Below, piece by piece: positions 22,327-25,575 of a stretch of DNA of 25,575 nt. Below the pieces are notes generated by a model that ran no database searches, was not told the DNA's origin, and worked only from the letters and a program-made list of their open reading frames with translations. Where the stretch lies: positions 341-25,915 of the forward strand of contig WRMX01000023.1 in NCBI GenBank assembly GCA_009776905.1, written 5' to 3'. The position numbers and the translations under genes were made by a program. Position 1 is the first letter of the stretch; the number at the start of each line of letters is the position of its first letter. Source of the DNA: Oscillospiraceae bacterium. GTDB lineage: Bacteria > Bacillota > Clostridia > Oscillospirales > Oscillospiraceae.

Positions 22327-23448
22327 ATGTCAAAAGTAGCTCTGATACGTTGCGAAAGCTATGACGAAGCCGAAGTGAAAGCTGCAGTAGAAAGAGGGAT
22401 CGCCCTTTTGGGAGGCGCTCGCGAATTTATTTCGCCGGGTGAAAAAATCCTGCTCAAACCAAACTGGATTATGGCAGTGCCGCCGGAACGATGCGCCACG
22501 ACGCACCCATCTGTATTCAAAGCAGTTTGCGAGATATTTTCCGATGCCGGCGCCGGCTTATGTTATGGGGACTCTCCCGGCAGGGGCACGACAGAAGACG
22601 AGGCTCTTGAGGCAGCGAAAGCAACGGGCTTTCACGAGGTTGCAGCCGCCTTGAACATACCGCTAGCGGATTTTATCAACGGACGCGAAATAAAGACGGA
22701 CACGCAGGAGTTTTTCCTCGCCAATGGGGCGCTTGACTGCGACGGAATCATCAGCCTACCAAAGCTTAAGACTCAAGGGTTCCTCAAGCTGACGGGAGCG
22801 GTAAAAAACCAAATGGGCTGCATCCCGGGCAGACGAAAGGGAGCATACCATCAGCAGCTCCCCAGGCCTGCGGATTTTGCCCGCATGCTCATTGACTTGA
22901 ATATGTACCTCAAACCCAGGCTGTATATCATGGATGGGATCATGGCAATGGAAGGCAACGGCCCGATGAACGGCGACCCAAAGAAAATGAATGTATTGCT
23001 ACTGTCGTCCGACCCCATCGCATTGGACGCCACGGTCTGCCGCCTTGTCGATGTAAATCCGGAGTACTCCTATACGGTTTCGCTCGGAATGCAGGCAGGG
23101 CATGGCACATATATCAGCTCCGAGATAACTCTGATGGGCGATCCTTTGGAAAGCTTTGTCGCGCGTGACTTCAATATCAACCGCAACCCCATCAGCAACG
23201 TACGCGGGGCGGGTGTATTCTCGTTCGATAACGACGCAGGCGTCCCAAAGCCCTATATTGAAGAAGAGAAATGTCGCTTCTGCGGAGTTTGCATCGATAT
23301 CTGCCCTATCAGCCCAAAAGCTCTGGCCTGGAAGGACGATGACAGGACGCACCCTCCGAAATACGACTACAGCAGATGCATTCGCTGTTTCTGCTGCCAA
23401 GAGCTGTGTCCGCACGGCGCAATAATGATAAAAGACCCGGAGCAATAA
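22327..23448 (+). CDS. DUF362 domain protein with two 4Fe-4S clusters
   Basis: The 373-aa protein has an N-terminal DUF362 domain (about residues 1-290; LLKPNWIMAVPPERCATTHPSV, YGDSPGRGTTEDEAL, ISLPKLKTQGFLKLTGAVKNQMGCIPGRRK) and a C-terminal bacterial ferredoxin domain (about 315-370) with CRFCGVCIDICPISP and CIRCFCCQELCPHGAI, enough cysteines for two 4Fe-4S clusters. DUF362 proteins are common in anaerobes and their substrate is not known; some are annotated as iron-sulfur oxidoreductases. It has a spaced AAAGGAA before the ATG and stands alone, divergent from the SRP RNA/dnaX unit. Confidence 0.92.
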   Translation: MSKVALIRCESYDEAEVKAAVERGIALLGGAREFISPGEKILLKPNWIMAVPPERCATTHPSVFKAVCEIFSDAGAGLCYGDSPGRGTTEDEALEAAKATGFHEVAAALNIPLADFINGREIKTDTQEFFLANGALDCDGIISLPKLKTQGFLKLTGAVKNQMGCIPGRRKGAYHQQLPRPADFARMLIDLNMYLKPRLYIMDGIMAMEGNGPMNGDPKKMNVLLLSSDPIALDATVCRLVDVNPEYSYTVSLGMQAGHGTYISSEITLMGDPLESFVARDFNINRNPISNVRGAGVFSFDNDAGVPKPYIEEEKCRFCGVCIDICPISPKALAWKDDDRTHPPKYDYSRCIRCFCCQELCPHGAIMIKDPEQ

Positions 23449-23481
23449 GACCGTCTGTGAAACTCCGATAAGGACAATTAC

Positions 23482-23637
23482 TTGAAAAACTTTGAGCTGT
23501 CCACGGAGGAAAACGCGAACACGATTGACGGCATTTTGAACCAGCTTGCCGTCAGGGTGAACACCTATGGCGGCATAGATTCGCGGGAATTATCGGCGTT
23601 GCAAAATGACACCTGTTACAATGATGTGAGCATGTGA
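23482..23637 (+). CDS. small ORF of unknown function upstream of the hsdM remnant
   Basis: A 51-codon ORF starts at TTG 23482 with AGGA about 7 nt upstream and encodes a protein beginning with KNFELSTEENANTIDGIL and ending in ELSALQNDTCYNDVSM. I do not recognise it and it does not resemble the HsdM N-terminus. It may be a small gene of the accessory locus or a fragment left by the deletion that removed the 5' half of hsdM. Confidence 0.35.
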   Translation: MKNFELSTEENANTIDGILNQLAVRVNTYGGIDSRELSALQNDTCYNDVSM

Positions 23638-23644
23638 GAGAGGT

Positions 23645-24424
23645 GTGCATTATGGAGTTTGCCGAATAAATATGTTCCTGCATGATGTGGACTATGATAA
23701 ATTCGATATTGGCCATGGCGACACGCTGACAGACCCGCTTCACTGGGATGATGAACCCTTTGAAGCCCTCGTATCGAATCCGCCATATTCGATCAAGTGG
23801 GCAGGTGATGATAACCCTCTGCTTATTAATGACCCCCGCTTCTCTCCCGCAGGGGTGCTTGCACCGAAGTCCAAAGCAGACCTTGCTTTCATCATGCACA
23901 GCCTGACATGGCTCGCGACAAGCGGCACGGCGGCAATTGTCTGCTTCCCCGGCGTGATGTATCGCGGCGGAGCAGAGCAGAAAATCCGAAAGTATTTGAT
24001 TGATAATAACTTCATCGACTGTGTAATCCAACTGCCAGACAACCTGTTCTACGGAACGAGCATTGCAACTTGTATCATGGTTGTGAGGAAATCCAAGAAT
24101 GATAACAGTACGCTTTTTATCGATGCGTCAAAGGAGTTCGTGAAGATTACGAACAATAACAAGCTGATGCCTGATAATATCAAAGACATACTGGGATATT
24201 ACATTGACCGCTCGGACTTTTCATATAAGGCGAAGCTCGTTCCGAACGCCGATGTCGCCGCACAGGACTACAACCTTTCCGTAAGCTCCTATGTGCAGCA
24301 AGAGGACATGCGGGAGGTTGTTGACATAACTTTGCTTAATGCCGAGATTGATCGAATCGTTGCCCATTCCGACGTGCTGCGGCGAGACATTGCCGCGATC
24401 GTCGCGGAGATTGAGGGGGAATAG
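23645..24424 (+). pseudogene. hsdM: type I restriction-modification methyltransferase HsdM, 5'-truncated
   Basis: HsdM methylates adenine in the target of type I restriction systems. The frame (259 codons from GTG 23645) joins the family at CRINMFLHDVDYDKFDIGHGDTLTDP and continues through motif IV SNPPYSIKW (about residue 47), KSKADLAFIMHSLTWL, FPGVMYRGGAEQKIRKYLIDN and the C-terminal coiled segment ending RRDIAAIVAEIEGE. Full HsdM has about 500 residues; the N-terminal helical domain and the SAM-binding motif I (DPTCGSGS-like) are missing, so it cannot be an active enzyme. Upstream sequence does not continue the homology in any frame I checked. The 3' end is whole and lies 3 bp from the antitoxin gene. 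Confidence 0.88.
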
Positions 24425-24427
24425 AAT

Positions 24428-24607
24428 ATGGACGAACAAAAAATCGACAAAATCCTTAGAAACGCCAAGACGAGCATGGAGATTGAGGGCTTTGTTATTA
24501 ATGAGGAGCTTGAAGAAATAGGGCGAAAAATTGTAACAGGCGAGTTGAATGTAACCGATTATGTTGCAAATTACATAGCCCAATACAAGCAAAAAGTGGC
24601 GGTGTAA
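24428..24607 (+). CDS. VbhA-type antitoxin of Fic toxin
   Basis: This 59-aa protein (MDEQKIDKILRNAKTSMEIE then GFVINEELEEIGRKIVTGEL...) contains the Fic inhibition motif (S/T)xxxE(G/N) as S-MEI-EG at residues 16-21, followed by the helical EIGRKIVTGELNVTDYVANYI segment typical of VbhA antitoxins. In the VbhA-VbhT system the Glu of this motif enters the Fic active site and blocks ATP binding. The gene lies 3 bp after hsdM and 4 bp before fic, the expected antitoxin-first order. No ribosome binding site beyond GGGGGAATAG is seen, so it is probably translated by coupling to hsdM. Confidence 0.85.
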   Translation: MDEQKIDKILRNAKTSMEIEGFVINEELEEIGRKIVTGELNVTDYVANYIAQYKQKVAV

Positions 24608-24611
24608 GCGC

Positions 24612-25250
24612 ATGAAGTATGAGTACGGTGGCGTAGAGTACGAGGGAAACGACTTTTATTGTTATCCGGAATCCAAAGTGCTTATGAACAAGCTGGATAT
24701 TAGAGATAATGATGAATTACAGCAAGTTGAGCGTGATTTGTCATACCCAAAAATCACATATCTTGGAATAAATCCGATTAAAGGGGTCCTCGACCTGAAA
24801 TATCTTCAAAAAATCCATAAATACGTTTTCGGAGATATCTACGGTTGGGCAGGGCATATACGCGGTGGAAAATTCTTCTCCAAAGGTGATACGCTTTTTT
24901 GTGTCGCTGATATGATTCCGGCTTATGCTGAAAATATCTTTGGAAAACTCCGCTCCGAAAAGTGGTTACGGGGTCTAGTTCGCACAGAGTTCATAGAGAG
25001 GCTTGCGTATTACATGGGTGAAATCAATGCTCTGCACCCCTTCCGCGAAGGCAATGGCAGGACACAGCGGATTTTCTTTGTGGAACTGGCGCGTCGGGCA
25101 AAGTACGAACTTGACTATAGCCAAGCCGAGCCTGACGAGTTGCTGGAAGCCGACATCGCGGCATATAACAAGGATTTTTATTTGCTTAAAGCGCTGCTGG
25201 ATAAGATGCTGACAAAAATAGGCGGAGGTAGCGGTGATGACGAGGCTTGA
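24612..25250 (+). CDS. fic: Fic domain AMP-transferase (class I toxin)
   Basis: Fic proteins transfer AMP (or another nucleotide part) to target side chains; class I members are toxins held in check by a separate antitoxin. The 212-aa protein has the full active motif HPFREGNGRTQR (about residues 142-153; H, F, E/D, GNGR and last R all present), the flap region GWAGHIRGGKFFSKGDTLF (about 77-95) and the helical core LKYLQKIHKYVFGDIY. The first 45 residues are a short extension. It follows the VbhA-type antitoxin by 4 bp. Class I targets known in other species include gyrase and topoisomerase IV; the target here is unknown. It overlaps the downstream hsdR fragment by 14-17 bp. Confidence 0.95.
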   Translation: MKYEYGGVEYEGNDFYCYPESKVLMNKLDIRDNDELQQVERDLSYPKITYLGINPIKGVLDLKYLQKIHKYVFGDIYGWAGHIRGGKFFSKGDTLFCVADMIPAYAENIFGKLRSEKWLRGLVRTEFIERLAYYMGEINALHPFREGNGRTQRIFFVELARRAKYELDYSQAEPDELLEADIAAYNKDFYLLKALLDKMLTKIGGGSGDDEA

Positions 25251-25488
25251 CGATGATTGGCGGCGTTTTGTACAGGAGCGCTTCGATGCAGATATTGCTA
25301 TGCTTATTGCTGACGAAAAGCTGAAAGACGAGGAAGCCCGCCGCTTTATCGACATTGCATTCCGTGACGGTATCTTAAAGACTACGGGAACGGACATTGA
25401 CAGAATAATGCCACCAGTATCACGCTTCAGCGGCGGCAACCGCGCCGAGAAGAAGCAGGGCATTATTGATAAGCTTTTAGTGCCTTAG
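25237..25488 (+). pseudogene. hsdR: C-terminal fragment of type I restriction subunit HsdR
   Basis: The 83-codon frame (ATG 25237; GTG 25234 is also possible) matches only the C-terminal tail of HsdR: DDDWRRFVQERFDADIAMLI, ADEKLKDEEARRFIDIAFRD, GILKTTGTDIDRIMPPVSRF and SGGNRAEKKQGIIDKL. The nuclease and helicase domains (about 900 residues) are absent. It has its own GGAGG at 25224-25228 inside the end of fic, so it could still be translated. The last codons (LLVP, stop) come from an inverted repeat that starts at 25477, replacing the usual family C-terminus. It cannot cut or move DNA. Confidence 0.82.
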
Positions 25489-25540
25489 CGATTCGTAACG
25501 CTAACAAAAAACAAGTTAATATCAATCGCTAAGGCACTAA
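25477..25540. repeat. 17-bp perfect inverted repeat at the hsdR fragment end
   Basis: TTAGTGCCTTAGCGATT (25477-25493) and AATCGCTAAGGCACTAA (25524-25540) are perfect reverse complements separated by 30 nt. The left arm supplies the fragment's last codons and stop. It may be a small mobile element, an end of a larger one, or a terminator without a U-run. Confidence 0.92.
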
Positions 25541-25542
25541 CG

Positions 25543-25574
25543 CCGCGCGAAGCGCGGTGCGCAGCGTAGCTGCG
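25543..25574. repeat. two GC-rich hairpins at the window edge
   Basis: CCGCGC-GAA-GCGCGG (25543-25557) and CGCAGC-GTA-GCTGCG (25560-25574) are perfect 6-bp hairpins with 3-nt loops, next to each other. The words GCGTAGC and CGCG recall the middle of the 9394-9529 element. The structure probably continues past the window. Confidence 0.8.
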
Positions 25575-25575
25575 T

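Noticed and set aside
25477..25540. Integron attC site
   Set aside because: It is a simple perfect inverted repeat; the end sequences do not fit RYYYAAC and GTTRRRY and no extrahelical bases or integrase are seen.
1..25575. tRNA or rRNA genes
   Set aside because: I saw no tRNA-like GGTTCGAATCC arm in a cloverleaf setting nor rRNA sequence, though this was by eye.

Overview
The window looks like part of a chromosome from a Gram-positive bacterium of the class Clostridia, with moderate GC (roughly the low-to-mid 50s by eye, not counted). The reasons are a large Bacillus/Clostridium-type SRP RNA with an Alu domain just upstream of dnaX, good AGGAGG-type ribosome binding sites, consensus sigma-A promoters, pyruvate phosphate dikinase, a reverse rubrerythrin and meso-diaminopimelate dehydrogenase. 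These point to an anaerobe. I cannot name the genus.

Left part (1-9400). The window opens inside ppdK and continues with nagB. A gap carrying a compact double-hairpin palindrome follows, and then a consensus promoter (TTGACA-17-TATAAT) in front of a group made of a CofE-like gamma-glutamyl ligase, a diaminopimelate decarboxylase (lysA), a diaminopimelate dehydrogenase (ddh) and an N-terminal-rubredoxin rubrerythrin. A convergent GNAT acetyltransferase and an UPF0316 membrane protein come next.

Centre (9400-19500). A 136-bp inverted-repeat element lies between UPF0316 and the rpsO promoter. rpsO has a long structured leader and is followed by a hairpin and pnp. On the minus strand are thrS (a form without the TGS domain, with no T-box) and a DegV fatty-acid-binding protein. 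An AMP-dependent acyl-CoA ligase, gltX (with an in-frame 9-bp minisatellite) and an unknown membrane-anchored protein follow on the plus strand.

Right part (19500-25575). ybaB and dnaX are on the minus strand, preceded by the SRP RNA gene. Its promoter overlaps a divergent promoter for a DUF362/ferredoxin protein. The end is an accessory locus: a type I restriction-modification system in decay (hsdM without its 5' half, no hsdS, only the C-terminal tail of hsdR) surrounding a complete VbhA-type antitoxin plus Fic toxin pair. The hsdR tail runs into a 17-bp perfect inverted repeat and further hairpins at the window edge.

A recurring theme is small repeat structure between genes: short tandem duplications of 12-19 bp, a dispersed TAACGTG(A/G)GGGCTC-type unit at three loci, and palindromic elements. 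The two observations with most biological promise are the CofE-like ligase placed in a diaminopimelate operon, and the intact Fic/VbhA pair inside a gutted type I restriction locus.
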